A DNA stretch of 42,166 nt from Frankiales bacterium (GTDB lineage: Bacteria; Actinomycetota; Actinomycetes; Mycobacteriales; SCTD01), in NCBI GenBank assembly GCA_025465465.1, contig JAODND010000072.1:1-42166 (forward strand). The letters are read 5' to 3'. This document shows positions 13,769 through 22,652 of this stretch, one piece after another. The notes beneath the pieces were generated by a model. It worked only from the letters and a program-made list of their open reading frames with translations, did no database searches and was not told where the DNA came from. A program made the translations under genes and the position numbers. Position 1 is the first letter of the stretch. Each line of letters opens with the position of its first letter.

Positions 13769-16446
13769 CATCGCCGGCAACGGATCTCAGTCAGGGGCTG
13801 GATCTGGACGTCCTCCTGCGGGACGGGTCCATCGCCCAGATCCGGCTGGTGACCGGTGCGGACGAAGCTGCCTTGACCGCACTGAACGCACGGGTCTCGG
13901 TCCGGACCCGCCAGCTGCGCTACTTCAGCACGAGCGACCGGCCAGGTGCGTGGTACGTGGACCAGGTACTCAGAAGCGCGCCGTCCGGCGCCGCTCTTGT
14001 CGCCGTCGTCGACCAGGTCGTCGTCGCTTTGGCGAGCTTCGCCAGGCTCGAACGCGATCCGGAGACCGCCGACTGCGCCCTCCTCGTCGATGACGAGCAC
14101 CAGGTCCACGGGCTCGGCGCACTGCTCCTCGAGCACCTCGCGGCGCTGGCGCGTCATCACGGGATCTGCGCCTTCACCGCGGACGTGCTGCAGGAGAACA
14201 CCCGGATGCGCACCCTGCTGTCTCGCAGCGGCTTCGAGGTCACGAGCACCACCGAGCATGGCGTCGCAGAGCTGCGCATCGAGCTCGCCGAGGTCCCGGA
14301 CCTCTGGGAGTCCATCTTGCGCCGAGAGGCGGAAGCCGAATGGGCCTCCCTAGCCCCGCTCCTGGCACCTCAGAGCGTCGCCCTCGTCGGCAGCACCCGT
14401 GAGGGGAGCGTCGCGAGCCAGGTCTTCGCCAGCCTGACCTCGGGCGGCTACACGGGCAGGCTGGAGCGCCTCAACCGCACTGCCAGCCTCACGGCCTTGA
14501 ACGAGGCGCCCGACCTCGTCGTCGTTGCGGTGCCAGCCGCCAAGGTCCTCGAGGTAGCGCGAGATGCCGCCGCCCGCGGCGCCAAGGGCCTCGCCGTCCT
14601 GAGCGCGGGCTTCGCGGAGACAGGCAGCGCAGGTCGATCGCAGCAGGCGGAGCTCCTCAGGATCTGTCGCGAGTCCGGAATGCGTCTCGTCGGACCGAAC
14701 TGCCTCGGCATCGTCAACACCGATCCCTCCGTGCGACTCAACGCCACCTTCTGCGACGCCCAGCCGAGGGCAGGCTCGACCGCGCTCGTGTCCCAGTCAG
14801 GCGCGGTCGGCATCGCGGCACTGCGGCACGCCGAGCGCCGAGGCGCGGGCTTGTCGCTGTTCGTCTCGACAGGCAACAAAGCTGACGTCTCCGGCAACGA
14901 CCTGCTGGCCTATCTTCAGCACGATCCGCGGACCAGCGTCATCGCCCTCTATCTGGAGTCGTTCGGCAACGCTCGCAAGTTCGCCAGGCTGGCGCGGACA
15001 GTGGGTCGCACCAAGCCGATCGTCGTTGTCAAGGCGGGGAGGTCGCCCGCGGGGGCCAGAGCCGGGATGTCCCACACTGCGGCGGCAGCCACTCCCGACG
15101 TAGCGATCGACGCGCTCCTTCTGGAAGCCGGCGTCCTCAGGGCGGACGACCTCGACGAGCTGTTCGACATCGTGACCGTCCTGTCCCACGGTCGGCTACC
15201 TCGGGGGCGACGCGTCGCCGTGATCGGCAACTCCGGCGGCCCAGGTGTGCTGGCTGCAGACGCGTGCGAAAGAGCCGGGCTCCTCGTCGCCGATCTTGCG
15301 CCGCCAACCTCCGCAGCGCTCGCGCACCTCGTGCCCGACGGGGCATCCGTGAGCAACCCTGTTGACCTCCTTGCCACCGTCGCTTCGCCCGTCTTCGGGG
15401 AGGCCCTGCGCCTGGTGATGAAGGACCCCGGTGTCGACGCTGTTGTCGCCATCTACACGCCCCTGGTGCGGGGCGCGGAGGACGACTACGCGCAGGAGCT
15501 CGTGCAAGCGCAGGACGAGCTTCCCGACGTCCCCGTCATTGCTGCTTTCCCTGGTGTCGCCTGGGCTCCAACGGGACTGGATCGGAACGGACGCGCTGGG
15601 GTGCCGTTCTTCGAGTTCCCGGAGAGAGCCGTTCGAGCGCTCGGTCGCACGGCGAGCTACGCGCTGCAGCGAACCGCCCTGCCGGTCCCCGAGCAGACGC
15701 GCTCCACGTTCAAAGCGAGCCAACGTGCCAGGGTGATCCTGCAGCACCACGACGACACCAGTCCCTGGCTCGCTGCGACGGAGGCCACCGAGCTTCTGGC
15801 TGCCTATGGGATCGCCTGCGCGGCGCTCGTACCGGTGATCGGTGCCGAGCAGGCAGCTGCCGTGGCAGACCAGATCGGCTTTCCAGTCGCCTTGAAAGCC
15901 TCCGGCCCGACGATCGTGCACAAGGCCGACATCGGCGGCGTCAGGCTGGACCTGCGCACCGGCGAGCAGGTCCATCGGGCTTATCTCGAGTTGCAGAGCG
16001 GCATCGGCGCCCAGATGACCGGGGCAGCCGTGCAGCGGATGCAGAGTCGTACCGGAGCGCTCGAGCTCATCGCCGGGATCACCGTTGATCCGAGCGTCGG
16101 TCCGTTGCTGATGGTGGGCGCAGGGGGCACGTTGACCGACCTCCTGGCGGATCGGGTGGTGCGCGTGCCTCCCACCAGCAGAGGGGCGGCCGTCGAACAG
16201 CTGTCCGCGTTGCGTTGCAGCCGGCTGTTCGGTGGATACCGTGGACTCCCTGCCTTGGACCTCGACGCAGCCACCGACGTGCTGCTCGCGTTGAGCGCCC
16301 TGGCCCGGGACCTGCCCGAGGTGCAAGAGCTCGACATCAACCCCCTGCTCGTGAGCGGTCAGGGCGCCATCGGCGTCGACGTGCGCATCAGGATCGGTCA
16401 GCCCGCCTATCACCGAGAAGAGCCGGCGCGCGCCCTCAAGCGCTGA
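13765..16446 (+). CDS. GNAT acetyltransferase fused to NDP-forming acyl-CoA synthetase
   Basis: The 893-residue protein has three parts. Residues about 20-175 form a GNAT domain with an acetyl-CoA loop (QVHGLG near 112-118) and 'ENTRMRTLLSRSGF'. Residues about 195-480 form the CoA-binding and ligase part, starting 'SVALVGSTREGS' and including 'LVGPNCLGI' and 'VSQSGAVG'. From about 665 on is an ATP-grasp domain with 'ALKASGPTIVHKADIGGV'. The order resembles protein lysine acetyltransferases of the Pat/PatZ type. Unlike PatZ-type enzymes, in which the catalytic histidine is lost, 'GMSHTAAAA' (His near 437) keeps a histidine at the position usually phosphorylated in ADP-forming acetyl-CoA synthetases. 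It may therefore both make ATP from acyl-CoA and acetylate proteins. It is coupled to the universal stress gene. Confidence 0.9.
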   Translation: MTSPATDLSQGLDLDVLLRDGSIAQIRLVTGADEAALTALNARVSVRTRQLRYFSTSDRPGAWYVDQVLRSAPSGAALVAVVDQVVVALASFARLERDPETADCALLVDDEHQVHGLGALLLEHLAALARHHGICAFTADVLQENTRMRTLLSRSGFEVTSTTEHGVAELRIELAEVPDLWESILRREAEAEWASLAPLLAPQSVALVGSTREGSVASQVFASLTSGGYTGRLERLNRTASLTALNEAPDLVVVAVPAAKVLEVARDAAARGAKGLAVLSAGFAETGSAGRSQQAELLRICRESGMRLVGPNCLGIVNTDPSVRLNATFCDAQPRAGSTALVSQSGAVGIAALRHAERRGAGLSLFVSTGNKADVSGNDLLAYLQHDPRTSVIALYLESFGNARKFARLARTVGRTKPIVVVKAGRSPAGARAGMSHTAAAATPDVAIDALLLEAGVLRADDLDELFDIVTVLSHGRLPRGRRVAVIGNSGGPGVLAADACERAGLLVADLAPPTSAALAHLVPDGASVSNPVDLLATVASPVFGEALRLVMKDPGVDAVVAIYTPLVRGAEDDYAQELVQAQDELPDVPVIAAFPGVAWAPTGLDRNGRAGVPFFEFPERAVRALGRTASYALQRTALPVPEQTRSTFKASQRARVILQHHDDTSPWLAATEATELLAAYGIACAALVPVIGAEQAAAVADQIGFPVALKASGPTIVHKADIGGVRLDLRTGEQVHRAYLELQSGIGAQMTGAAVQRMQSRTGALELIAGITVDPSVGPLLMVGAGGTLTDLLADRVVRVPPTSRGAAVEQLSALRCSRLFGGYRGLPALDLDAATDVLLALSALARDLPEVQELDINPLLVSGQGAIGVDVRIRIGQPAYHREEPARALKR

Positions 16447-16526
16447 CGCTCAGAGATGACCGCATGAGCGTCGCGACGGGACGTTGTGCTCTGGCCGGAG
16501 ACGCGCTCACCAGACACCGTTGAACC

Positions 16527-17135
16527 ATGACCTCGACCCTTCAAGAGCATCGCGGTCACGGAGGCAGGACGGGGTCAATTCGCAGAACCTCCACCGTGGC
16601 GCTGGGAGCCTGCGCGCTGCTCTTCTCGGTCGTCTACTTTGCCTCGGACGTCGTCGAGCTCCTTCAGAATGGCTTCTCGACGGGACAGCTGTGGCTCACT
16701 CTCGTCGCGGAGGCTGCTGTCCCCGCGCTCGTCGTAGGGGTCGCGGTCGTGCAGCGTCCCGCTCTCGGACGGTTGGGTGAACTCAGCGCTGGGGTGTACG
16801 CCGCCAGCTACATCGCTTTCACGGGAACTGTGGTCTATGCGCTGATGGAGCGCACCCCGGACTACGGCGCTCTCAGCCACGATCTCGGGCCTCTGATGGT
16901 GCTACCCGGTGCTGGCATGGTGATCGCCGGAGTCGGCTTCGGCGTGGCCACCTGGCGCGCGCAGGTGCTGCCCCGCTGGACCGCCATCGCGCTGGGCACC
17001 GGCGTCGTGCTCGTCGCTGTCTGTCAGGACCTCCCTGCGGGTCTCCTGCTGGCAGCGGCCACGGTCCGTGATCTCGGCTTCGCGGGAATGGGCGCAGCGC
17101 TGCTGGCATCGGACCGGGCACGGTGCAGTCCATGA
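16527..17135 (+). CDS. Multi-pass membrane protein upstream of the Mg2+ ATPase
   Basis: The 202-residue product has about six hydrophobic segments, beginning near residues 25-41 and ending near 172-193, with short polar loops. It is alanine, valine and glycine rich and has no recognisable catalytic motif. Its stop overlaps the ATG of the P-type ATPase gene (ATGA at 17132-17135), so the two are translationally coupled; a role in assembling or regulating the pump is possible but unproven. A half DosR-like site (GGGAC at 16478-16482) lies about 45 bases upstream. Confidence 0.65.
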   Translation: MTSTLQEHRGHGGRTGSIRRTSTVALGACALLFSVVYFASDVVELLQNGFSTGQLWLTLVAEAAVPALVVGVAVVQRPALGRLGELSAGVYAASYIAFTGTVVYALMERTPDYGALSHDLGPLMVLPGAGMVIAGVGFGVATWRAQVLPRWTAIALGTGVVLVAVCQDLPAGLLLAAATVRDLGFAGMGAALLASDRARCSP

Positions 17136-19852
17136 CCGCCGAGGCGGCATCGGCCACATCCGATCTGCGGCAGGACGGTGGCAGCGGCGGAATCCTGGCT
17201 GCTGCAAGCCGTTCTTCTGGCGACGCACTCAACGCCTTGGGCGTGCCTGCGGACGTCGGTCTGTCAGCGGAGGAGGTGGTTCGGCGGCAGCTGCGGTGGG
17301 GGCCGAACGCCGTTTCCTCGCACAAAGCCCGGTTGCTGCAGGTCCTGCTCCGGCAGGTGCGATCACCCCTACTGGCCCTTCTCCTCGTTGCCGCCACGGC
17401 CTCCTTCCTCGTGGGAGAACGAAGCAGCGCCGTGACCATCGCAGCCATCGTGGCCCTGTCGGTCGGGCTGGGGTTCGTGAACGAGGCCCGCGCGGAGAAG
17501 GCCGCCGAAGCGCTGCACTCGCAGATCCACCACAAGACTGTCGTAGTGCGCGCCGGGACCGCGGCGTCCGTGGATGTCACCGAGATCGTTCCCGGTGACA
17601 TCGTGCAGCTCCGGCTCGGTGACGTCGTCCCGGCCGACCTGCGGCTGATCGAGGTCGCAGGACTGGAGTGCGTGGAAGCGGTGCTGACCGGCGAGTCGCT
17701 GCCAGTGGAGAAGAGCACGGAGGAGGTGCCGCGCGGAACGCCGCTGGCGGAGCTGTCGAGCTGTGCCCTGATGGGGACTCTCGTCCACGCGGGTCAGGCG
17801 ACGGGCGTGGTGGTCACCACCGGTCTGCGGACCGAGTTCGGCACTATCGCCGCCGGGCTCGCGACCAGCCCGCTGGAGACGGAGTTCCAGGTCGGCCTGC
17901 GTCAGTTCTCGCTCCTGCTCGTCTACGTCGCCGGCGGCCTGACGACGGCGATCTTCGTCATCAACGTCGCCTTGAACAAGCCAATTCTGGACGCGTTGCT
18001 GTTCTCCCTCGCCATCGCGGTCGGCATCACCCCCCAACTGCTCCCGGCTGTGGTCTCGACCAGCTTGGCTGCCGGTTCGCGCCGGATGAGCCGCAAGAAG
18101 GTCCTCGTCAAGCGGCTGGTCTGCATCGAGGACCTCGGGGACATCGAGGTGCTGTTCACGGACAAGACCGGCACCCTTACCGAGGGCACCACCGCGTACT
18201 CCCACGCCGTAGCTGTCGGTCCTGCCACGGCAGAAGAGGTCCTGCGTCACGGGTTGCTGTGCACCGAGAGCGCGTCCCCCGTCGTGGGCGGTGACGCGCT
18301 GGACCTTGCGCTGTGGACAGCCCCCGATGCAGCGTCCGCGCGCAGCCCGCTCGCTGCGCACACCCGGCTGGCTGCGCTGCCGTTCGACCACGACCGTCGC
18401 ATGGTCACCGTGCTCGTCGAGAACGCGATCGGGCAGCGACAACTGATCACCAAGGGAGCACCGGAGAGCGTCGTGTCGCGCTGCTTGCCGGTGTCGGCTG
18501 CCGCCAGCTCGGCCCTGGCGGCGGAGTTCGCTGCGGGCAATCGTGTTGTCGCTGTTGCTACGCGAACCACAACCTCCCTCGCGCCACCTACGCCTGCTGA
18601 CGAGACTGGCCTCACCCTCCTTGGGTTCCTCGTGTTCCTCGACCCTGCCAAGGCTGATGCGGCGCGGGCCCTGTCGCGGCTGGCCGGCTTGGGCATCGCC
18701 GTGAAGGTCGTCACCGGTGACAACGCCGCCGTCGCGGTCAAGGTGTGCAACGACCTGGGTCTTCGAGGCGACCAGGCCCTCGCCGGCGCCGACATCGCTG
18801 GGATGAACGACGCCGAGCTGGCAGAGGCCATCATGACCACCACGGTGTTTGCCCGCGTCAGCCCGCAGGACAAGGCCAGGATCGTCAAGGTGCAACGCCT
18901 CAGCGGCGCGGGCGTCGCGTTCCTCGGAGACGGCGTGAACGACGCACTCGCCCTGCACGCCGCCGACGTCGGCATCTCCGTCGACTCGGCCACCGATGTC
19001 GCGAAGGACGCGGCGGACGTCATCCTCCTGGAGAAGGACCTGGATGTTCTCGCCGATGGCGTCGTCGAAGGAAGACGGATCTTCGCCAACACCATCAAGT
19101 ACGTCCTGATGGGAACGTCCAGCAACTTCGGGAACATGTTCTCCGCAGCAGGAGCGTCGCTCTTCCTGTCGTTCCTGCCGATGCTGCCCTCGCAGATCCT
19201 GCTCAACAACATGCTGTACGACACCAGTCAGCTCGCCATCCCCACCGACAACGTCGACGAGGAGCAGCTCCGCCGACCCTCGCACTGGGACCTCGCGTTC
19301 ATCCGGCGGTTCATGTTCTTCTTCGGCCCACTGAGCTCTGTCTTCGACTTCGTGACGTTCGGCGTCATGGTCTGGGTCTTCCACTCCGGACCGGCTCAGT
19401 TCCGCTCCGGCTGGTTCGTCGAGTCCCTCGCCACACAGACCCTCGTCATCTTAGCGATCCGGACGCGCAGAGTGCCCTTCTTCCGCAGCCACCCCAGCCT
19501 GCCGATCGTCGTCAGCGCTCTGGGCGTCGTCACGATCGGCGCCGTTCTGCCGTCCACTCCCTTCGCCCACACCTTGGGCTTCCAACCCCTGCCCGCTGCA
19601 TTCTTCGCCGCCCTCGCCGGCATGGTGCTCGCATACCTGGTGCTGATCGAGGCGGGGAAGCGCTACTTCTACCGAGCCACCCAAGGCACACCCCGTGCGT
19701 CCGCTCCGCGCGATCACAAGCACCGGCTCCTGCGTCGTCGGGCCGCGTACTTCAGCACGGGTGGGCACCCCTCCCCCAAGCGCGACTCGTCTCTCCCACT
19801 CGGCGACATCTCCGAACTGCGCCGCCCAGCGACCGTTCCGGCATCGAGCTAG
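17132..19852 (+). CDS. mgtA: Magnesium-translocating P-type ATPase (MgtA/MgtB-like, P3B)
   Basis: The protein of about 906 residues has all P-type ATPase motifs: TGES near 185, the phosphorylated aspartate in FTDKTGTLT near 344, VTGDN near 527, and GDGVND near 598. Helix 4 reads 'AVGITPQLLPAVVS', and the C-terminal half closely follows the MgtA pattern ('NNMLYDTSQLAIPTDNVDEEQL', 'RRFMFFFGPLSS', 'IRTRRVPFFRS'), which points to Mg2+ import. The ATG at 17132 overlaps the previous stop; a GTG at 17123 would add three residues. A basic tail of about 55 residues follows the last helix. Cation pumps such as CtpF are also found in the mycobacterial DosR regulon, but CtpF is a different subfamily. Confidence 0.9.
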   Translation: MTAEAASATSDLRQDGGSGGILAAASRSSGDALNALGVPADVGLSAEEVVRRQLRWGPNAVSSHKARLLQVLLRQVRSPLLALLLVAATASFLVGERSSAVTIAAIVALSVGLGFVNEARAEKAAEALHSQIHHKTVVVRAGTAASVDVTEIVPGDIVQLRLGDVVPADLRLIEVAGLECVEAVLTGESLPVEKSTEEVPRGTPLAELSSCALMGTLVHAGQATGVVVTTGLRTEFGTIAAGLATSPLETEFQVGLRQFSLLLVYVAGGLTTAIFVINVALNKPILDALLFSLAIAVGITPQLLPAVVSTSLAAGSRRMSRKKVLVKRLVCIEDLGDIEVLFTDKTGTLTEGTTAYSHAVAVGPATAEEVLRHGLLCTESASPVVGGDALDLALWTAPDAASARSPLAAHTRLAALPFDHDRRMVTVLVENAIGQRQLITKGAPESVVSRCLPVSAAASSALAAEFAAGNRVVAVATRTTTSLAPPTPADETGLTLLGFLVFLDPAKADAARALSRLAGLGIAVKVVTGDNAAVAVKVCNDLGLRGDQALAGADIAGMNDAELAEAIMTTTVFARVSPQDKARIVKVQRLSGAGVAFLGDGVNDALALHAADVGISVDSATDVAKDAADVILLEKDLDVLADGVVEGRRIFANTIKYVLMGTSSNFGNMFSAAGASLFLSFLPMLPSQILLNNMLYDTSQLAIPTDNVDEEQLRRPSHWDLAFIRRFMFFFGPLSSVFDFVTFGVMVWVFHSGPAQFRSGWFVESLATQTLVILAIRTRRVPFFRSHPSLPIVVSALGVVTIGAVLPSTPFAHTLGFQPLPAAFFAALAGMVLAYLVLIEAGKRYFYRATQGTPRASAPRDHKHRLLRRRAAYFSTGGHPSPKRDSSLPLGDISELRRPATVPASS

Positions 19853-20236
19853 CCAGTCCTCCCGACCCCAGTCGTGTCGCGTGTCATCCGGAATGGATGG
19901 GTGCTGCGTCCGGTTCGCTTCCGCCTCATGACTGAAGCCCGGCAGGGAAGTCCTCAGCCGCGTCGAACTCATCGCGTCGACAGGGCAATCGGGTCCGGAC
20001 AACCTCGGCAGAAGGACATCTTCATGGGTCGTACCGTCGTCTCCGCGGCCCTGTTGAGCCTGGCCGCTTCTGCCGACCCTGCCGAGACCGTCACGATCGG
20101 CGGGGACAAGCGCGGCGGGTGGCCCAGCTGGTGCTCATGACCGGCATGGCCCTGGCCGCGCTGCTGTCCCCTGCGATGCGGCGGCGAACGGCACCAGCTG
20201 CAGACGGTGACCCAGTCTGGGAACGGTTGGGTTGAG
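19853..20236 (+). other. Gap with two tiny overlapping frames before the sigma-factor gene
   Basis: No normal gene is seen in this 384-base gap. Two small frames stand out. One (20024-20140, 38 residues) starts at ATG with an AAGGA ribosome-binding site 7 bases upstream and has a short hydrophobic start 'VVSAALLSLAAS'. Its stop overlaps the ATG of the next (20137-20235, 32 residues, hydrophobic then RRR), which ends one base before the sigma-factor GTG. They could be coupled leader peptides or the remains of a decayed secreted or membrane protein. Nothing is recognised in 19853-20023. Confidence 0.3.
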
Positions 20237-20761
20237 GTGACGATCCGAGCCGGGTCCCCGACGGATGCGGACGACAAGTTCGTCGCGTTTGTCAGGACAC
20301 ATGGTCGTGCGCTCGCCAGGACCGCGACCCTCATCACCGGCGACCCGGTCGCAGGTGAGGATCTGCTGCAGACGGCCCTGGCTCAGACCTATGCGCGCTG
20401 GCGCCGGTGTCGCGACATCGACGACCTCGAGCAGTACGTCCGCGTCGTGCTGGTTCGAGCCCACATCAGCTGGCGTCGGCGCATGTCCAGCGGCGAGGTA
20501 ACCCACGACGTTGACCCCGAGGAGCATCTGGGTCCAGACATCGCCGACCGCCTGGTTGACCGAGGCGTCCTGCTGCAGGCACTCCGTCGGCTGCCGCCCA
20601 AGCAGCGCGCCGCGCTGGTCCTGCGGTACTTCGACGACCTGTCCGAGGCCGCTACGGCAGCGGCACTGGGCTGCTCGCAGGGGTCGGTCAAGCAGCACAC
20701 CTCCCGCGGTCTGGCCCGGCTACGAACGCTCATCGGGTCCGAGCTGGTTGTGATCTCGTGA
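20237..20761 (+). CDS. SigE-family RNA polymerase sigma factor (ECF type)
   Basis: The 174-residue product has sigma region 2 ('FVRTHGRALARTATLITGDPVAGEDLLQTALAQTYARWRR') and region 4 ('LPPKQRAALVLRYFDDLSEAATAAALGCSQGSVKQHTSRGLARLR'), as in the SigE family of actinobacterial ECF factors. It should direct RNA polymerase to a small regulon. The start is uncertain: GTG 20237 is chosen because the family similarity starts just after it, but GTG 20207 is in frame; neither has a good ribosome-binding site. The stop overlaps the next gene (GTGA), whose product is probably functionally linked. Confidence 0.88.
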   Translation: MTIRAGSPTDADDKFVAFVRTHGRALARTATLITGDPVAGEDLLQTALAQTYARWRRCRDIDDLEQYVRVVLVRAHISWRRRMSSGEVTHDVDPEEHLGPDIADRLVDRGVLLQALRRLPPKQRAALVLRYFDDLSEAATAAALGCSQGSVKQHTSRGLARLRTLIGSELVVIS

Positions 20762-21462
20762 CCTGGCCGGGAGCGCGAGACCTCTTCGCCCAAGCGGGCG
20801 AGCCCCTCGTCGACGATGAGGTCCGGGCGCTGTCCGCCCTGTATCGCGGCCGGCAGCTCGTGCGAGCCCGGCGGCTGCGTCGGGTGGCGGGGGGCGTCAG
20901 CTCTGCAGCACTCGTCCCGGTGATCGGCGGCCTGCTCCTCCTCACACCTTCATCGTCGACCACCGTCGACCTCGTCCTCGGATGTGCGGTCGGCGTCGGC
21001 GACTCCGGCAACGGCACGGTCCCGGGAGGCTTGGATGGGGTCACCTTGACCGTGGAGAACCCCACCGCGACGGTGGCCCTGGTGTCGGCGAACGGCGTCT
21101 CGGCACTCGCCATGCCAGGTCGCACACAGGTGACGCTGCCGCTTGCTTCCGGCGCTGAAGTGCGGTGTGGCCGCGGCGATCCCCTGCGTCTCAGCGTCCG
21201 CGCGCAGCCTCGCGCAAGCGAGTGCACGTCCGTTGAGACAGGACCCCTCGCCGACGTGTACGTCGGCGGCGTCGGCGACCTGACCAGGGCGCAGATCGGT
21301 GGTCTGCCGAACGGATCGATCTTCGACGAAGGACCGTCGGCGGGTGCTCGCCGCAGCGTCCAGGTCCATTCTGAGGGCCGTGTCGTCGCGGGAGCCGTGT
21401 GGCACGCGCTCCCCGTCCCCGGCACCTGGCAACTCGAGTCGGTCACCAGATGCACCCTTTGA
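20758..21462 (+). CDS. Membrane-anchored protein coupled to the SigE-family sigma factor
   Basis: The 234-residue product has a short cytoplasmic N-terminus of about 48 residues with a helix containing 'VDDEVRALSALYRGRQLVRARRLRR', one transmembrane helix at about 49-66, and an external domain of about 165 residues with few features and four cysteines. The location and topology fit an anti-sigma factor or a sensor for the preceding sigma factor, but the zinc-binding HxxxCxxC motif of the ZAS class is absent. The GTG start overlaps the sigma stop. The function is inferred from the neighbour only. Confidence 0.65.
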   Translation: MTWPGARDLFAQAGEPLVDDEVRALSALYRGRQLVRARRLRRVAGGVSSAALVPVIGGLLLLTPSSSTTVDLVLGCAVGVGDSGNGTVPGGLDGVTLTVENPTATVALVSANGVSALAMPGRTQVTLPLASGAEVRCGRGDPLRLSVRAQPRASECTSVETGPLADVYVGGVGDLTRAQIGGLPNGSIFDEGPSAGARRSVQVHSEGRVVAGAVWHALPVPGTWQLESVTRCTL

Positions 21463-21569
21463 CCGCTGGAGCTGCACGACTCTCGGGGTGCTGAGCTTGC
21501 TCGATGGCGTCAGTCTCGGTCCCAGGCCATCCCCTTGGCGGAGAACGGGCGGCGCATCATGCTGTCGCT

Positions 21570-22025
21570 ATGACGTCGGTCTTCGAAGCGGCTGGTGGCG
21601 AGGCGGGCTTGCTCCGTCTGGCCGCCACCTGGCACCAGCACGTGCTGGCGGACGAGGTGGTGAGCCACGCGTTCAGTCACGGTTTCCACCCTGAACACAC
21701 CGAGAGACTTGCCGCCTATTGGGGCGAGGCCCTCGGCGGGCCTGTGAGCTTCACTGGTGCGTTCGGCGACGAGAGCTCAGTGGTGCGAATGCACAGCGGC
21801 AAGGGGCCCCACGACGAGATGGATCAACGAGCGATCGCCTGCTTCGATCAGGCCCTCGACGAGGTCGGTCTTCGCGCAGAACCCGTGGGCGGCGTGCTCC
21901 ATGACTACTTCGTCTGGGCAACCACGACCACCATGACCCGCTATCACCGCAGCGCGGACGACGTGCCCGACAACCTGCGCCTTCCGCGCTGGTCCTGGGA
22001 CGGCCTCGTCGTCGAGTCGCCATGA
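21570..22025 (+). CDS. Group II truncated haemoglobin
   Basis: The 151-residue protein fits actinobacterial truncated haemoglobins, with 'LLRLAATWHQHVLADEVVSHAFSHGF' (helices A-C), 'ERLAAYWGEALGGP', and 'SSVVRMHSGKGPHDEMDQRAIACFDQALDE', where His75 is the likely proximal heme ligand. The C-terminus 'RLPRWSWDG' is common in this subgroup. Such globins bind oxygen or nitric oxide and protect respiration. The ATG at 21570 is chosen because the globin begins there; the frame extends upstream to 21504 without similarity. It is convergent with the dihydrofolate-reductase-like gene. Confidence 0.85.
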   Translation: MTSVFEAAGGEAGLLRLAATWHQHVLADEVVSHAFSHGFHPEHTERLAAYWGEALGGPVSFTGAFGDESSVVRMHSGKGPHDEMDQRAIACFDQALDEVGLRAEPVGGVLHDYFVWATTTTMTRYHRSADDVPDNLRLPRWSWDGLVVESP

Positions 22026-22035
22026 TCTCGCGTGG

Positions 22036-22599
22036 TCAGCGCGCCACGCGGTAGTGGAGAGAGACGACGCCTGACCTGAAGGTGCGGCTGTCGACGAGTT
22101 CGAGATCCGCATGGCGCTCCCGATGCGGGAAGAACGGCGTGCCGCCGCCTACCAGCACCGGGTGGACTCGCAACCGATACTCGTCGACAAGACCCAGGTC
22201 GGCGGCCTCAGCAGCGAGCGTGGCGCCGCCGATGGCGATGTCGCCCGGCCCCGGCTCGGCTCGCCACCTCTCGACTTCCGCGACCAGACCGCCGGTGGCC
22301 AGCCGATTGCTGCCCTCGACAGAGGCCAGCGTCGTGGAGAACACCACCTTCGGCAGCGACGTCCAAAGCGCGGCAAACTCCCGCATCGGCTCGCTCAGCG
22401 AGGGGTCCTGGTCGGCGGTCTCCCAGTACGACATCGTCTCGTACAGCCGCCGCCCGAGCAGGTGAACCCCGAGCTGTCGGACCTCATCGGTGGCGAAGCG
22501 AAACAGCTCCTCGTCAGGCGCGGTCCAGTCGAAGCGACCGTCCGGCCCGACGATGTAGCCGTCGAGCGAGACTCCCATCGAGCAGGTCAACCTGCGCAC
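22036..22599 (-). CDS. Dihydrofolate reductase/RibD C-terminal-like protein
   Basis: The 187-residue product follows the RibD C-terminal (DHFR-like) family: 'LTCSMGVSLDGYIVGPDG', 'VHLLGRRLYETMSYWE', 'FAALWTSLPKVVFSTTL', and 'GDIAIGGATLAAEAADLGLVDEYRLRVHPVLVGGGTPFF'. These bind NADPH and reduce unknown, possibly pterin or flavin-like, substrates; they are distinct from true folate DHFR. It starts at GTG 22599, 53 bases after the XRE-MEDS gene on the same strand, so the two may be cotranscribed. Confidence 0.88.
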   Translation of the reverse strand: MRRLTCSMGVSLDGYIVGPDGRFDWTAPDEELFRFATDEVRQLGVHLLGRRLYETMSYWETADQDPSLSEPMREFAALWTSLPKVVFSTTLASVEGSNRLATGGLVAEVERWRAEPGPGDIAIGGATLAAEAADLGLVDEYRLRVHPVLVGGGTPFFPHRERHADLELVDSRTFRSGVVSLHYRVAR

Positions 22600-22652
22600 C
22601 GCCCGTCCTCCTGTCGGCTCGACCTCGTCTCCTGCTGCGTCTCCGGTGATGC

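Noticed and set aside
17369..19384. Antisense frame of 671 residues on the minus strand inside the P-type ATPase gene
   Set aside because: It mirrors a well-supported gene with all ATPase motifs; its translation is rich in Asp, Gly, Arg and His with no domain, typical of antisense frames in high-GC DNA.
21504..21569. Upstream extension of the truncated haemoglobin
   Set aside because: The 22 added residues show no similarity to globins and the family N-terminus begins exactly at the ATG at 21570.
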